A DNA stretch of 64,000 nucleotides, taken from contig DASUUK010000015.1 of assembly GCA_036374135.1 (NCBI GenBank), positions 51,771-115,770 on the forward strand. The letters run 5' to 3'. Position numbers and translations under genes: made by a program. Below the pieces are notes generated by a model. The model saw only the letters and a program-made list of their open reading frames with translations. It did no database searches and was not told the origin of the DNA. The DNA is from Euzebyales bacterium (GTDB lineage Bacteria > Actinomycetota > Nitriliruptoria > Euzebyales > JAHELV01). Shown piece after piece: positions 10,119-18,605 of this stretch; position 1 is the first letter of the stretch; each line of letters starts with the position of its first letter.

Positions 10119-12431
10119 CTAGCGCCGCCGCCAGCGTCGCAGTCGTTCCCATCCGGCAGCGGCGTCGCCGCGCGCGTGAATCAGGGCCCGTCGCCACCAG
10201 GCGTGCCCCTCGAGCAGGTGCGCCGTCAGCGCGCCGCCCGCCTCCTCCGCACGCACCGCCACGTCATCGGCGACGCTGGGGGCGTACCGGGCGACCGTCA
10301 CCGCCGCGGCGAGCTCGCGCGCGTTGTCGTCGTCGGGCGCCAACCGTTGCAGGTACTCGTGATCGGTCTCCCACGACGGCGCCGGCGTTCCGAGGCCACG
10401 ACCCAGCCGACCGATGCGTTCGCGGACGGCCAGCACGCGTCCTGACGGGCTGCTCGTGGCATCCGCCGCCCTGCGGCCCAGCAGGACGAGCAGCACCAGC
10501 GCCGCGAGCGTCGTCAGAGCCACCGTCAGCAGCAGGGACGGCCGCGCCAGGCGGGTGACCGGGCCCGCGCCGCCGCCGATGAGCCCGGCCGTGCCACCCT
10601 GCGCCTCGCGCGCAGCCTGGTTCTGCAGCGCCTCGCGTTCGTCGAAGATGTCGAAGTTGGGCGATTCGCCGCTGCCGTCGGTCGTCGTCTGCTGCGGCGC
10701 CTGCAACGTCTGGCTCGGCACCGGATCGGCCACGCTGGGGACCAGCACGTTGCCGTCCGACCGCGGCGTGGGTTCGAACGCGACCCACGAGCCACCGAAT
10801 CGCACCTCGACCCACGCGTGGGCGTTGGCCCAGCTCACCGTCCACAGCGTCGGATCGTCTGGGTCGACGGTGCCCGGCGTGAAGCCGACGGCGACACGTG
10901 CCGGGATGCCGAGCGTGCGCAGCATCACCGCCATGGTGCCGGCGAACTGCTCGCAGTAGCCCACGCGCTGCTCGAGGAACGTGCGCATCGCGACGCCGCT
11001 GTGCCCGGCGGGAGGCTGGAGCGAGTACTCCCACGTCCGCAGCTCGTTCTGGATCGCCAGCGCTTGCTGGAACGGCGACTCGGCGCCCGCGTCCGCGACG
11101 ATCCGGCGCGCCAGCTCGTTGACCTCCGGCGGTACCGGGTCCGGCAGCGCCGTCAGGTGCGGCGGTGCGGGAGCGTCCATCGACATGAGCACATCCGGGT
11201 TGATGCGCGCGCGGCCGGCGTCCACGGCGTAACGCTGCCCGGTCTGCAGCCGGTCGTCGCCGAAGGTGAACGTCGAGGTGCGCTGGTCGTACCGCGGCGT
11301 GATTTCGCCGGGCGGTTCGAACCGGGTCGGCCCGATCGGTGTGGGAACCAGGACACCGTCGGTCACGTCGACGACCTCGATGCGCACCCGGTTGGTGTTG
11401 GCCGTGAACACCCCGCCGGGCACGTACCCGCCGGTGCGCAGTGGCCGCGGCTCGATGCCGGAGGTCTCCCAGACCTCGGCCTCGGAGTAGACATCGAGGG
11501 CCGTCGACCGCAGGTACACCGGTTCCGGTGAGCGCACCTGCAGGACCGCACCCGGGTCGGTGGCGACGAGGTTGGCGCGGAGCTGCACGATGGGGTTGTC
11601 GGTCAGCGTCGTCGTCGCCCGGGCGCGCAGCTCGTACCAGGGTGGGTCGCCGAAGCCGGGCAGCATGCCGGCCAGCAGCGCGCCGGCCAGCAGCGCACAC
11701 ACCGCGAGCGCCGCGCCCGACGACTGCCGTCCCGCCTGCGTCGTGACGGGCTGCCGGTGGCCGCCCGGCGTGACCTGCGGGCCCCACCGGACGAAGTCGC
11801 GCTCCGCCTGCGCGTGCAGCATGGCGGCCCCTGCCAGCAGCAACGGGGCGGCCAGCAGCCACGGCGCGTCACCGCCGGGCACGATCGCCAGCGGCACGAT
11901 CCACAGGGTGGCGGCGCACACGACCGCCTTGCCCGGTGCCTCGAGGCGCAGCGCCAGCACGTCGATGCTCGCGGCGACCCACCAGACACCGCTGACTCCG
12001 AGCAGGAGCAACGGCACCTCCGGATAGACCGGGGCCGGCAGGACGGCCACGCGCTCGACGGCGATGACGCCCACGCGGATGGCCAGGCGGACGGACTCCG
12101 TTGTCGGCAGCCCCGCCCACAACGTGGACGGCAGCAGTGTGAAGGCCGCGAACCACAGCCACGCCACCACCTGCAGCCCTACGCCCCACCACCACCGCAG
12201 ACGCAGTTGGCGGGCCAGCAGCGAGATCCCCACCGGCAGGAGACCCGCCAGCACCAGCGGAGCGAACCACTCGCCGGTGATGAACACGCGTCCGAACGGC
12301 AGGGTCGCCGCGAACACGAGCGCGGCCACCCGCAGGGTGCCTGCGAGGTCGACGGACCGGGACGGCGGGGTGGATCGTGGGCGCGCCCGGGCCCGTCGGT
12401 CCCCGGCCGGACGATCGAGCAGCGTCGTCAT
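10119..12431 (-). CDS. Transglutaminase-like membrane protein (TgpA/DUF3488 type)
   Basis: 770 residues. The N-terminal third holds a group of about six hydrophobic segments. A periplasmic or external transglutaminase core follows, with catalytic Cys in QRVGYCEQFAGTMAVML and His in SWANAHAWVEV. The third position, usually Asp in FDPTP, is Glu here (FEPTP). A last membrane segment (LLLTVALTTLAALVLLVLLG) precedes a cytoplasmic tail. The ATG overlaps the stop of the DUF58 gene by four bases (ATGA). MoxR, DUF58 and transglutaminase genes are commonly found as one operon, probably working as an assembly or surface-protein modification unit; the target is unknown. Confidence 0.88.
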   Translation of the reverse strand: MTTLLDRPAGDRRARARPRSTPPSRSVDLAGTLRVAALVFAATLPFGRVFITGEWFAPLVLAGLLPVGISLLARQLRLRWWWGVGLQVVAWLWFAAFTLLPSTLWAGLPTTESVRLAIRVGVIAVERVAVLPAPVYPEVPLLLLGVSGVWWVAASIDVLALRLEAPGKAVVCAATLWIVPLAIVPGGDAPWLLAAPLLLAGAAMLHAQAERDFVRWGPQVTPGGHRQPVTTQAGRQSSGAALAVCALLAGALLAGMLPGFGDPPWYELRARATTTLTDNPIVQLRANLVATDPGAVLQVRSPEPVYLRSTALDVYSEAEVWETSGIEPRPLRTGGYVPGGVFTANTNRVRIEVVDVTDGVLVPTPIGPTRFEPPGEITPRYDQRTSTFTFGDDRLQTGQRYAVDAGRARINPDVLMSMDAPAPPHLTALPDPVPPEVNELARRIVADAGAESPFQQALAIQNELRTWEYSLQPPAGHSGVAMRTFLEQRVGYCEQFAGTMAVMLRTLGIPARVAVGFTPGTVDPDDPTLWTVSWANAHAWVEVRFGGSWVAFEPTPRSDGNVLVPSVADPVPSQTLQAPQQTTTDGSGESPNFDIFDEREALQNQAAREAQGGTAGLIGGGAGPVTRLARPSLLLTVALTTLAALVLLVLLGRRAADATSSPSGRVLAVRERIGRLGRGLGTPAPSWETDHEYLQRLAPDDDNARELAAAVTVARYAPSVADDVAVRAEEAGGALTAHLLEGHAWWRRALIHARGDAAAGWERLRRWRRR

Positions 12432-13702
12432 CTGCGCGCTCCTGTCAGCCGGCCGATGTCGGCGCCGACCATCGCGCGCCGCCACACCTCGGCCAGCGCC
12501 ACGCCGGGCTCGGCCACGGCGACCTGCCACCCTGCGAAGCGCAGCAGTCGGGCCATGGTCGTGCAGCGGTCGGTGTCGTTGTGTGCCACGATCAGGGCTA
12601 CGCGCGTGCGGTATCCCCGGCCGGCCTGCTGCAACGCCCGGAGGTCGGCATCGTCGGCGAGGTGGGCGTCGCCGTCGTCGGCATCGCCTGCGGCGCCGGT
12701 CGGGCGGCGCGGTGGCCGCACGACGGCGACCAGGAGGCCCTCACCGGCGTCGCCGACAGCGCGCATCGCGGTGACCGGCGACCGCTCCCTGCCCGGCGTC
12801 ACCTCCGCCAGGCGGACCAGGGAGGCGTCGAGCCCCTCCAACTCGTCGGTGCGTGGCGCGCCCTCGGTGACCAGGTGCAGCTGGTAATGGCAGCGCCGCA
12901 GGTGCGTCAGCACGCTGGCCGCCACAGACACGGCGCGTTCGAAGGTCGATCGGTCACCTGCGCCCACGTGCACACCGATCCTGACGTCGACGTACACCAC
13001 CGCACGTGCCTGCCACGGCAGCTCGTGCTGGCGGATCATCAACGTGCCCCTGCGCGCCGTCGACGGCCAGTGCACGTGTCGCAGGTCATCGCCGACGACG
13101 TACTCGCGCATCGTGTGGAACTCGTCGCCGCGATGGAAGGCCCGTTGCGACGGGCTCGTGTCCGCGCCCTGGCGCATCCCGTGTGCGTCGCCGGCGGTGA
13201 GCGGCTCGACCGCGGGGAACACGATCACCTCGTTGGTCGAGCGGTAGCGACGCGACCGCTCCGCCAGCCCGAAGGGATCACGCAGGCGGATGCGCACCGG
13301 CCCGATGGTGAACCGGCCACGCCGCCTCCCGACCGCGTGCCAGCGCAGCTCCGCGACACGACGGGGCCGCAGGCCACGCACGACGAAGCGCGCCGCCTCG
13401 TCGTCGCCGGCCATCCCGTCCGGCCGCCGATCCTCGACGAGCAGCAGCGATGCCGGCAGCCTGCCGTCGTTGCGCAACGCGACCTCGACCGGTACGCGCT
13501 CGCCCCGATGGACGTGCCGTGCGACGGCGGTGCGCCGGACGGCGATGCGCGCACTGGAGACGCGTGTGGCGACGATCGCGAGCGCGGTGAGGGCGACGAT
13601 GGCGCCACTGATGACGTACAACTCGTCGACGCCGAGGAACCGCCCCAGGGCCCATGCTGCGACGGCGACGCCGCACAGCGCGATGCCCCGTGCGGTCAAC
13701 AT
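12428..13702 (-). CDS. DUF58 domain protein
   Basis: 424 residues. Two hydrophobic segments at the N-terminus (about 5-50) are followed by an immunoglobulin-like strand region and then the DUF58 signature FHRGDEFHTMREYVVGDDLR and HVHWPSTARRGTLMIRQHE near 195-235. DUF58 proteins have a von Willebrand A-like fold and accompany MoxR ATPases. The start codon overlaps the MoxR stop by one base (TGATG) and the stop overlaps the transglutaminase start by four, so the three proteins are translationally coupled. Function inferred from neighbours. Confidence 0.88.
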   Translation of the reverse strand: MLTARGIALCGVAVAAWALGRFLGVDELYVISGAIVALTALAIVATRVSSARIAVRRTAVARHVHRGERVPVEVALRNDGRLPASLLLVEDRRPDGMAGDDEAARFVVRGLRPRRVAELRWHAVGRRRGRFTIGPVRIRLRDPFGLAERSRRYRSTNEVIVFPAVEPLTAGDAHGMRQGADTSPSQRAFHRGDEFHTMREYVVGDDLRHVHWPSTARRGTLMIRQHELPWQARAVVYVDVRIGVHVGAGDRSTFERAVSVAASVLTHLRRCHYQLHLVTEGAPRTDELEGLDASLVRLAEVTPGRERSPVTAMRAVGDAGEGLLVAVVRPPRRPTGAAGDADDGDAHLADDADLRALQQAGRGYRTRVALIVAHNDTDRCTTMARLLRFAGWQVAVAEPGVALAEVWRRAMVGADIGRLTGARR

Positions 13703-14670
13703 CAGCCGGACGGGATCGGGACCGAGCCCAGCAGGCTCTCGATGACGTCACCGGCGGTGCGGTCGTGCAGCTGTGCCTCCGCCGACAGGATCATCCGGTG
13801 CGACAGGACCGGTCGGGCAAGGCGCTTGACGTCGTCGGCGGTGACGTAGCCGCGTCCCTCCGTCGCCGCCAGCGCGCGGGATGCGCGGAGCAGGCCGACC
13901 GACGCGCGTGGCGACGCTCCGAGCGTGATGTCACCATGCTCGCGCGTGGCCCGGGTGAGGTCGACGATGTACCGGCGCACCGGTGGCGCGGCGTGGACCT
14001 CGGTGCACGCCGAGATCATCGCGGCGATCGACCGCGCGTCGGTGACGGATGGCAGGTCGCCCAGACGGTCGCCCCTGCTGTGCTCGTCGAGGACCGCGAG
14101 CTCCTCGTTGACCGAGGGGTACCCGATCGACACCCGCATCAGGAAGCGGTCCCGCTGGGCCTCGGGGAGGGGGTAGGTGCCCTCGAGCTCGACCGGGTTC
14201 TGGGTGGCGATGACCATGAACGGCACGGCCAGCTCGTAGGTGACGCCGTCGACGGTGACCGTTCGCTCCTGCATCGCCTCCAGCAGGGCGGACTGCGTCT
14301 TGGGCCCGGCACGGTTGATCTCGTCGCCGAGCACGAGGTTGGCGAACACCGCCCCCGGCTTGAACTCGAAGTCGTCGCGGTGCTGGCTGTAGACCGTCAC
14401 ACCTGTGATGTCGCTGGGCAGCAGGTCGGGCGTGAACTGGATGCGCCGCACGCTGCAGGAGATCGACCGGGCGATGGCGCGGGCCAGGAGCGTCTTGCCG
14501 ACGCCCGGGACGTCCTCGATCAGCAGGTGTCCCTCGGCCAGCAACGTCACGAGCGCCAGCGTCACGGTCTCGTCATCGCCCTCGAAGACGCGCTCGACGT
14601 TGTGACGGATCTGTGTGAAGTCGTGTGCGACCGCGTCGGGCTCGAGCGCCGCGGAACGCTCAGTTGTCAA
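13702..14670 (-). CDS. MoxR-family AAA+ ATPase
   Basis: 322 residues from TTG 14668-14670. GAGGT lies six bases before this TTG; a GTG at 14703 in frame is the alternative. Walker A is EDVPGVGKTLLARA near 52-65, Walker B is LVLGDEINRAGPK near 113-125, and sensor 1 region ATQNPVELEGTYPLPEAQRD follows. MoxR ATPases act as chaperones that insert metals or assemble complexes with VWA-domain partners; here the partner is probably the DUF58 protein encoded immediately downstream. It is divergent from the TetR gene. Confidence 0.9.
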   Translation of the reverse strand: MTTERSAALEPDAVAHDFTQIRHNVERVFEGDDETVTLALVTLLAEGHLLIEDVPGVGKTLLARAIARSISCSVRRIQFTPDLLPSDITGVTVYSQHRDDFEFKPGAVFANLVLGDEINRAGPKTQSALLEAMQERTVTVDGVTYELAVPFMVIATQNPVELEGTYPLPEAQRDRFLMRVSIGYPSVNEELAVLDEHSRGDRLGDLPSVTDARSIAAMISACTEVHAAPPVRRYIVDLTRATREHGDITLGASPRASVGLLRASRALAATEGRGYVTADDVKRLARPVLSHRMILSAEAQLHDRTAGDVIESLLGSVPIPSG

Positions 14671-14734
14671 TAGCCGACCTCGTGCTGTAGGTGACCCTGC
14701 CACACCTGCGCTGGCAGCGCGGGATCCGTACGGC

Positions 14735-14740
14735 AGTGTA
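14735..14740 (-). promoter_or_regulatory. Possible -10 box for the MoxR operon
   Basis: On the reverse strand TACACT lies in the region between the MoxR and TetR starts, about 65 bases before the TTG. A -35 box was not recognised. Weak, position-based call. Confidence 0.25.
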
Positions 14741-14835
14741 TCGTCCCCCGCGTCGTGGAACGGTCCGTCGGCCACCAAGATTGCGTACGTCAACCGATCG
14801 CCCGTGGTGCCGCTGGGGCCGAGCGCATCGGTACC

Positions 14836-15528
14836 ATGACAGTCGAGATGAGCGTTCCCTCCGATCCCGACCCGGGCGGCGTCACCGACGTCCCGTCGGC
14901 TGCGGACGGCGGTGACGACGACGCGCTCGACGGGCGACGCTCGGCGCCGACGGCTGCCCGGCTGCGGCGCGCCGCGATCGCGGCGTTCGAGGACCACGGG
15001 TGGCAGGCGACCCGCGTCGCCGACATCACACGGCAGGCCGGCGTCAGCCATGGGACGTTCTACACCTACTACGAGAACAAGGTCGCGCTGGCGGAGGACC
15101 TGATCCGCACCAGCATGGGCGACCTCATGGCGCTGGCCAGCGAGCCGTGGAAGGCCGACGACGTCCGCGGTGCGCTGGAGCGCGTCATCGGCGGCTTCCT
15201 CGACGTGTACCAGCGCGACCGTGTGGTCCTGCGGACCTGGCTGGAGGCGGCGCGCGAGAACCGACGCATCTCGGTGCGCTACCTCGCCGCGCGGGCGGCG
15301 TTCGTCGACCGCGTCTCCGAGCACGTCGCCGCCGTCGTGGCGGCATCGGGCCGCGCCGACCAGCCGCCGCCGCGGGCTGTCGCGTCCGCACTGGTCGCGA
15401 TGGTCGAGCACTTCGCCTACTGCTGGGCGGTGCTCGGCGAGGACCACGACCGTGATGACGCCGTCGCTTCGCTCGTCCTCATCTGGGGCAGCACGCTCAA
15501 CGAGATCGCCGGCTTCCCGGTGGTGTGA
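14836..15528 (+). CDS. TetR family transcriptional regulator
   Basis: 230 residues from ATG 14836; in-frame GTG 14755 would add 27 residues. After an acidic, probably disordered stretch of about 37 residues comes the TetR DNA-binding domain: AARLRRAAIAAFEDHGWQA, then DITRQAGVSHGTFYTYYENK, where GVSHGTFYTYY is the recognition helix. The C-terminal ligand-binding domain is helical (about 100-225). The ligand is unknown. It is divergent from the MoxR operon, which is an obvious candidate target, but no palindromic operator was recognised in the intergenic region. Confidence 0.87.
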   Translation: MTVEMSVPSDPDPGGVTDVPSAADGGDDDALDGRRSAPTAARLRRAAIAAFEDHGWQATRVADITRQAGVSHGTFYTYYENKVALAEDLIRTSMGDLMALASEPWKADDVRGALERVIGGFLDVYQRDRVVLRTWLEAARENRRISVRYLAARAAFVDRVSEHVAAVVAASGRADQPPPRAVASALVAMVEHFAYCWAVLGEDHDRDDAVASLVLIWGSTLNEIAGFPVV

Positions 15529-15603
15529 CCAGGCGGTCCCGGTGGAGCGTCGTTGGTACAGTGGCGCGGCTGTGTCAGACGCCTACCTGGGAGCACGCAG
15601 GCG

Positions 15604-16200
15604 GTGGCCGTCTCTCAACTGCAGGGGCATCAGCGGACGACCGGCGGCGCCAACGGGGCCGGACCGGCACCGTCGTCCCATGCCGTGCGAACGGTGTCGT
15701 CCCACGCACTCGTGCTCAACGCCAGCATGGAGCCGCTGTGCGTCGTGTCGACGCGGCGCGCGGTCGTGCTGCTGCTGAGCCAGAAGGCGGACATGCTGCA
15801 CGCCGGCGAGGGGCAGTTCCGCGCTGAGCGTACGGCGTTACCCGCGCCGTCGGTCGTCCGGCTCCGCCGGTACGTCCACGTCCCGTATCGACGCCGCGCG
15901 GCACTCAGCCGACGCGGCGTCTTCCTTCGTGACGGCGGGCACTGCCAGTACTGCGGTCGCGCCGCGGAGAACGTGGACCACGTCGTGCCGCGCAGTCGCG
16001 GGGGGCCGCACGTGTGGGAGAACGTCGTCGCCGCCTGCGAGCGCTGCAACGCCCAGAAGAAGGACCGCACGCCCGACGAGGCGGGCATGGCGCTCGTGCG
16101 CCGCCCGTATGCACCCCGCGCCGCGTTCTGGCTGGTGGTCGCCGTCGGCACGGTCGATCCGCGCTGGGCGCCCTACATGTCCGACGTCATCGCGCCGTAG
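15604..16200 (+). CDS. HNH endonuclease family protein
   Basis: 198 residues if GTG 15604 is used; GTG 15685 or 15694 (just before SHALVLNASMEPL, where family homology starts) are possible. The N-terminal part, LVLNASMEPLCVVSTRRAVV, matches actinobacterial single-domain HNH proteins. The HNH core reads CQYCG, NVDHVVPRSRGG and NVVAACERCNAQK, giving the catalytic His in DHV and four zinc cysteines. These stand-alone proteins are widespread and their role is unknown. TACAGT at 15557-15562 looks like a -10 box. A perfect hairpin lies downstream at 16385. Confidence 0.85.
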   Translation: MAVSQLQGHQRTTGGANGAGPAPSSHAVRTVSSHALVLNASMEPLCVVSTRRAVVLLLSQKADMLHAGEGQFRAERTALPAPSVVRLRRYVHVPYRRRAALSRRGVFLRDGGHCQYCGRAAENVDHVVPRSRGGPHVWENVVAACERCNAQKKDRTPDEAGMALVRRPYAPRAAFWLVVAVGTVDPRWAPYMSDVIAP

Positions 16201-16384
16201 CCTGCGGCGCGACCGCCGGCGTCCGACGGTGGACGGCACCCGGCGGCACGGTCACCTGACCGGCACCGCCTCCGGATGGGTCGCGTCGCCATCCGGGACG
16301 CTCCACATCGCTCCACTCCGAGTGTCCGAGGCGCCCCATCGGGCGTAGCGCCGGCGCCGGACAAGCCCTGATGGCCAGGTCGCC

Positions 16385-16411
16385 GGCCCTCGACCACGGT
16401 CGTCGAGGGCC
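16385..16411. terminator. Perfect 10-bp hairpin upstream of the dcw cluster
   Basis: GGCCCTCGAC (16385-16394) and GTCGAGGGCC (16402-16411) are perfectly complementary with a seven-base loop. It is 185 bases after the HNH stop and about 110 before the mraZ promoter region. No T-run follows. It could end HNH transcription or insulate the dcw cluster; a role as an operator cannot be excluded. The rest of the gap 16201-16480 shows no coding signal; GGATGG/CCATCC at about 16273-16293 is another small inverted repeat. Confidence 0.4.
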
Positions 16412-16516
16412 CGACCGGGCATCGGACGCAGAGGTCCTCCACTTCTCACCACCGCGCTGACCTGCGCACTTGTCTGAACGGGTCCGTGAAATCGATGGAT
16501 TGGTGGAGAGGGTGCA

Positions 16517-16555
16517 TTGACAAGTGGAGGAAAGTGGAGCAATGTGGGGTATACA
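16517..16555 (+). promoter_or_regulatory. mraZ promoter region with MraZ operator (three 10-bp spaced GTGG boxes)
   Basis: GTGGAG at 16524, GTGGAG at 16534 and GTGGGG at 16544 are direct repeats with an exact period of 10 bases, preceded by AAA in the second copy. A further GTGGAG sits at 16503. Repeats of this type upstream of mraZ are the known binding site of MraZ, which represses its own cluster. TTGACA at 16517-16522 and TATACA at 16550-16555 flank the boxes. Their spacing (27) is too long for one promoter, so the exact -35/-10 pair is uncertain. AGGAGG at 16555-16560 has no start codon behind it. Confidence 0.8.
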
Positions 16556-16665
16556 GGAGGACAGGGGCGCGCCGAACGGGGCGGGCGGCAACCGACGACG
16601 CGGTCCGCACCGCTCGGCGCCACCGGAGAGCAGAAGGCACCAGGGGAGTGGCCACCGACGGCGGG

Positions 16666-17097
16666 ATGTTCCTCGGCGAGTACCAACACTCGCTGGACCC
16701 CAAGGGACGGGTCATCTTCCCGGCTGCCTACCGCGACCAGCTCGGAGAAGGGCTCGTCATGACCGTCGGCGTGGACAACTGCATCACCGTCCACCCCGCG
16801 CTGGAGTGGGAACGGGTCATCAGCGGCCTGCGTCGGCTGCGTTCGACGGACCGCCGGGAGCGGATGTTCGCCCGGATGATGACGTCGATGGCCCACCCCG
16901 ACGAACTGGACCGTCAGGGTCGTGTGACCATCCCGGCGCGCCTGCGCCAGTACGCCGACCTCGATCGCGATGTCACTGTGGTGGGTGCCGACACAAGGAT
17001 CGAGCTGTGGGACACCGCGCGGTGGGAGTCCTACCGCGACCAGGCAATGGCCGACTTCGCCCAGACCGACAGCCCCTTCGACCTGGGCGGGTTCTAG
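16666..17097 (+). CDS. mraZ: MraZ, transcriptional regulator of the dcw cluster
   Basis: 143 residues from ATG 16666, beginning MFLGEYQHSLDPKGRVIFPA as MraZ proteins do. GTG 16648 in frame would add six residues and is the alternative. Two AbrB-like swapped-hairpin modules each carry the DxxxR signature: DPKGR at 11-15 and DRQGR near 85-89. MraZ forms a ring-shaped oligomer that binds short direct repeats in its own promoter; such repeats are present at 16524-16549. First gene of the cluster, followed by rsmH after 90 bases. Confidence 0.93.
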   Translation: MFLGEYQHSLDPKGRVIFPAAYRDQLGEGLVMTVGVDNCITVHPALEWERVISGLRRLRSTDRRERMFARMMTSMAHPDELDRQGRVTIPARLRQYADLDRDVTVVGADTRIELWDTARWESYRDQAMADFAQTDSPFDLGGF

Positions 17098-17132
17098 ATG
17101 CTCGGGCTGCGGACACCACACGAGCCCGGGGA

Positions 17133-17165
17133 GAGGGCGAGCGAAGCGAGCCGGGGGGCGGGGAC
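17133..17165. repeat. Copy 1 of a short dispersed GC-rich element (mraZ-rsmH gap)
   Basis: Reads GAGGGCGAGCG, then AA, then GCGAGCCGG, G, GGGCGGGGAC. The reverse complement of a stretch inside trpA (60725-60758) is the same except for one changed base in the tail and a loop one base longer (TCA for AA). The agreement over about 33 bases is far beyond chance in two unrelated places. It lies just upstream of the rsmH ribosome binding region. Confidence 0.6.
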
Positions 17166-17187
17166 GACAAGTGAGGTGACGCCACCG

Positions 17188-18168
17188 ATGGACGCGCCAG
17201 CGCACGAGCCGGTGCTCGTCGCCGACGTGGTCCGCCTGCTCGCCGTCCGGGACGGTCCGGCGATCATCGTCGACACCACCATCGGGATGGGTGGGCACGC
17301 GACGGCGCTGCTGGCCGCCAGCGCGGACGACGTGACGCTCGTCGGCTTCGACCGGGATCCTGAGGCGCTCGAGCTCGCTGGACGCCGCCTGGCGGCCTTC
17401 AGACCCCGCGCGCACCTGATCCACGACACGTACGACGAGCTGGGCGAGCACGTCGCGCCGCTGACGGACGACCACGGACCCGTGCGGGCGGTCCTGTACG
17501 ACCTGGGAGTCTCGTCGCTGCAGCTCGACCGCGGGGCCCGTGGGTTCTCGTTCCGTCAGGACGCGCCGCTCGACATGCGCATGGACCCGACGACGGGGCG
17601 CACGGCCGCCGACATCGTGAACACCGCGTCCGTCGACCAGCTGCGCGATCTGCTGCGCGACCTCGGCGAGGAGCGTCATGCGGGCCGCATCGCGCGCGCG
17701 ATCGTCGCCGGCCGTCCGCTGCACACGACGGTGGCACTCGCCGAGGTGGTGTCCGACGCGGTGCCGGCGGCGGCGCGTCGAGGCCCGCGCCATCCGGCCA
17801 CCCGCACGTTCCAGGCCCTGCGCATCGCGGTGAACGACGAGCTCGACCGCTTCCGTGCCTCCCTTCCCCAGGCACTGGAGCTCGCGGCACCGGTCACGCC
17901 GTCCGACGTCGGCGGCCGGATCGCGGTGTTGAGCTACCACTCGCTGGAGGACCGCATCGCGAAGCGGGTCTTCGCCGACGCCGTGACCGCGTGCGTGTGC
18001 CCGCCCGGCCTGCCCGTGTGCGGCTGCGGGCGGCGGGCATGGGCCCGTGCGTTGACACGCGGTGTCGTCCGCCCGGACGACGCCGAGATCGCGCGCAACC
18101 CCAGGGCGCGCAGCGCCAGGCTCCGTGCGGTCGAGATGATCGCGCCCGATCCGTGGGAGGGCGACTGA
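17188..18168 (+). CDS. rsmH: 16S rRNA (cytosine(1402)-N(4))-methyltransferase
   Basis: 326 residues from ATG 17188, supported by GAGGTG about nine bases upstream and by homology beginning HEPVLVADVVRLL. RsmH methylates N4 of C1402 in 16S rRNA using SAM. Motif I is DTTIGMGGHA at 29-38; FDRDPEAL, YDLGVSSLQLDRGARGFSFR and LDMRMDP are family hallmarks, and ALRIAVNDEL with VLSYHSLEDRI lie in the C-terminal part. It overlaps ftsL by one base (TGATG). Normal length. Confidence 0.95.
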   Translation: MDAPAHEPVLVADVVRLLAVRDGPAIIVDTTIGMGGHATALLAASADDVTLVGFDRDPEALELAGRRLAAFRPRAHLIHDTYDELGEHVAPLTDDHGPVRAVLYDLGVSSLQLDRGARGFSFRQDAPLDMRMDPTTGRTAADIVNTASVDQLRDLLRDLGEERHAGRIARAIVAGRPLHTTVALAEVVSDAVPAAARRGPRHPATRTFQALRIAVNDELDRFRASLPQALELAAPVTPSDVGGRIAVLSYHSLEDRIAKRVFADAVTACVCPPGLPVCGCGRRAWARALTRGVVRPDDAEIARNPRARSARLRAVEMIAPDPWEGD

Positions 18169-18605
18169 TGTCTGCCGCACCACTCCGCCTCATCCGCGGT
18201 CAGCGCTCGTCGACGCGTCCGTCGCTACAGGTCGTCATGTCCAACCCACGGTCGTCGCGGTTGGCGCTCGTGCTGCTGGTGATCGCTGCGATCGGCGTCT
18301 TCGCGGTCGTGAGCGTCGGTGCCAAGACCGCCGAGGCGGCCGTGCAGGTGCGCAGCCTCTCCGGCGAGGTCGACGAGCTCAAGCAGCGCTATGAGATCCT
18401 GACCGCCGAGGTTGCCGAGCTCGAGTCGCCCGAGCGCATCCGCCGTTACGCGGTGGACGAGATCGGCATGGTCGAACCGAACGGGCGGCAGTTCCTCGTC
18501 GTCGACGCCCGTGGCCGCTTCGCCCTGCACGATCCCGTGGTCTCCGGACAGGTCGACACGGACTTCACCGACAAGGTGAAGCAGGTGCTGGCCACGCAGC
18601 CGTGA
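18168..18605 (+). CDS. ftsL: FtsL-like septum formation protein
   Basis: 145 residues, one membrane helix at about 31-50 (LALVLLVIAAIGVFAVVSV), then a predicted coiled coil at about 62-85 and a short external domain. It is a bitopic divisome scaffold that acts with FtsB (DivIC) and FtsQ. Sequence conservation of FtsL is low, so the call rests on topology, size and position between rsmH and ftsI. Start overlaps rsmH, stop overlaps ftsI by four bases. Confidence 0.85.
   Translation: MSAAPLRLIRGQRSSTRPSLQVVMSNPRSSRLALVLLVIAAIGVFAVVSVGAKTAEAAVQVRSLSGEVDELKQRYEILTAEVAELESPERIRRYAVDEIGMVEPNGRQFLVVDARGRFALHDPVVSGQVDTDFTDKVKQVLATQP

Noticed and set aside
16555..16560. AGGAGG ribosome-binding-like site
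   Set aside because: No start codon follows within a usable distance; it is probably part of the 5' leader of mraZ.
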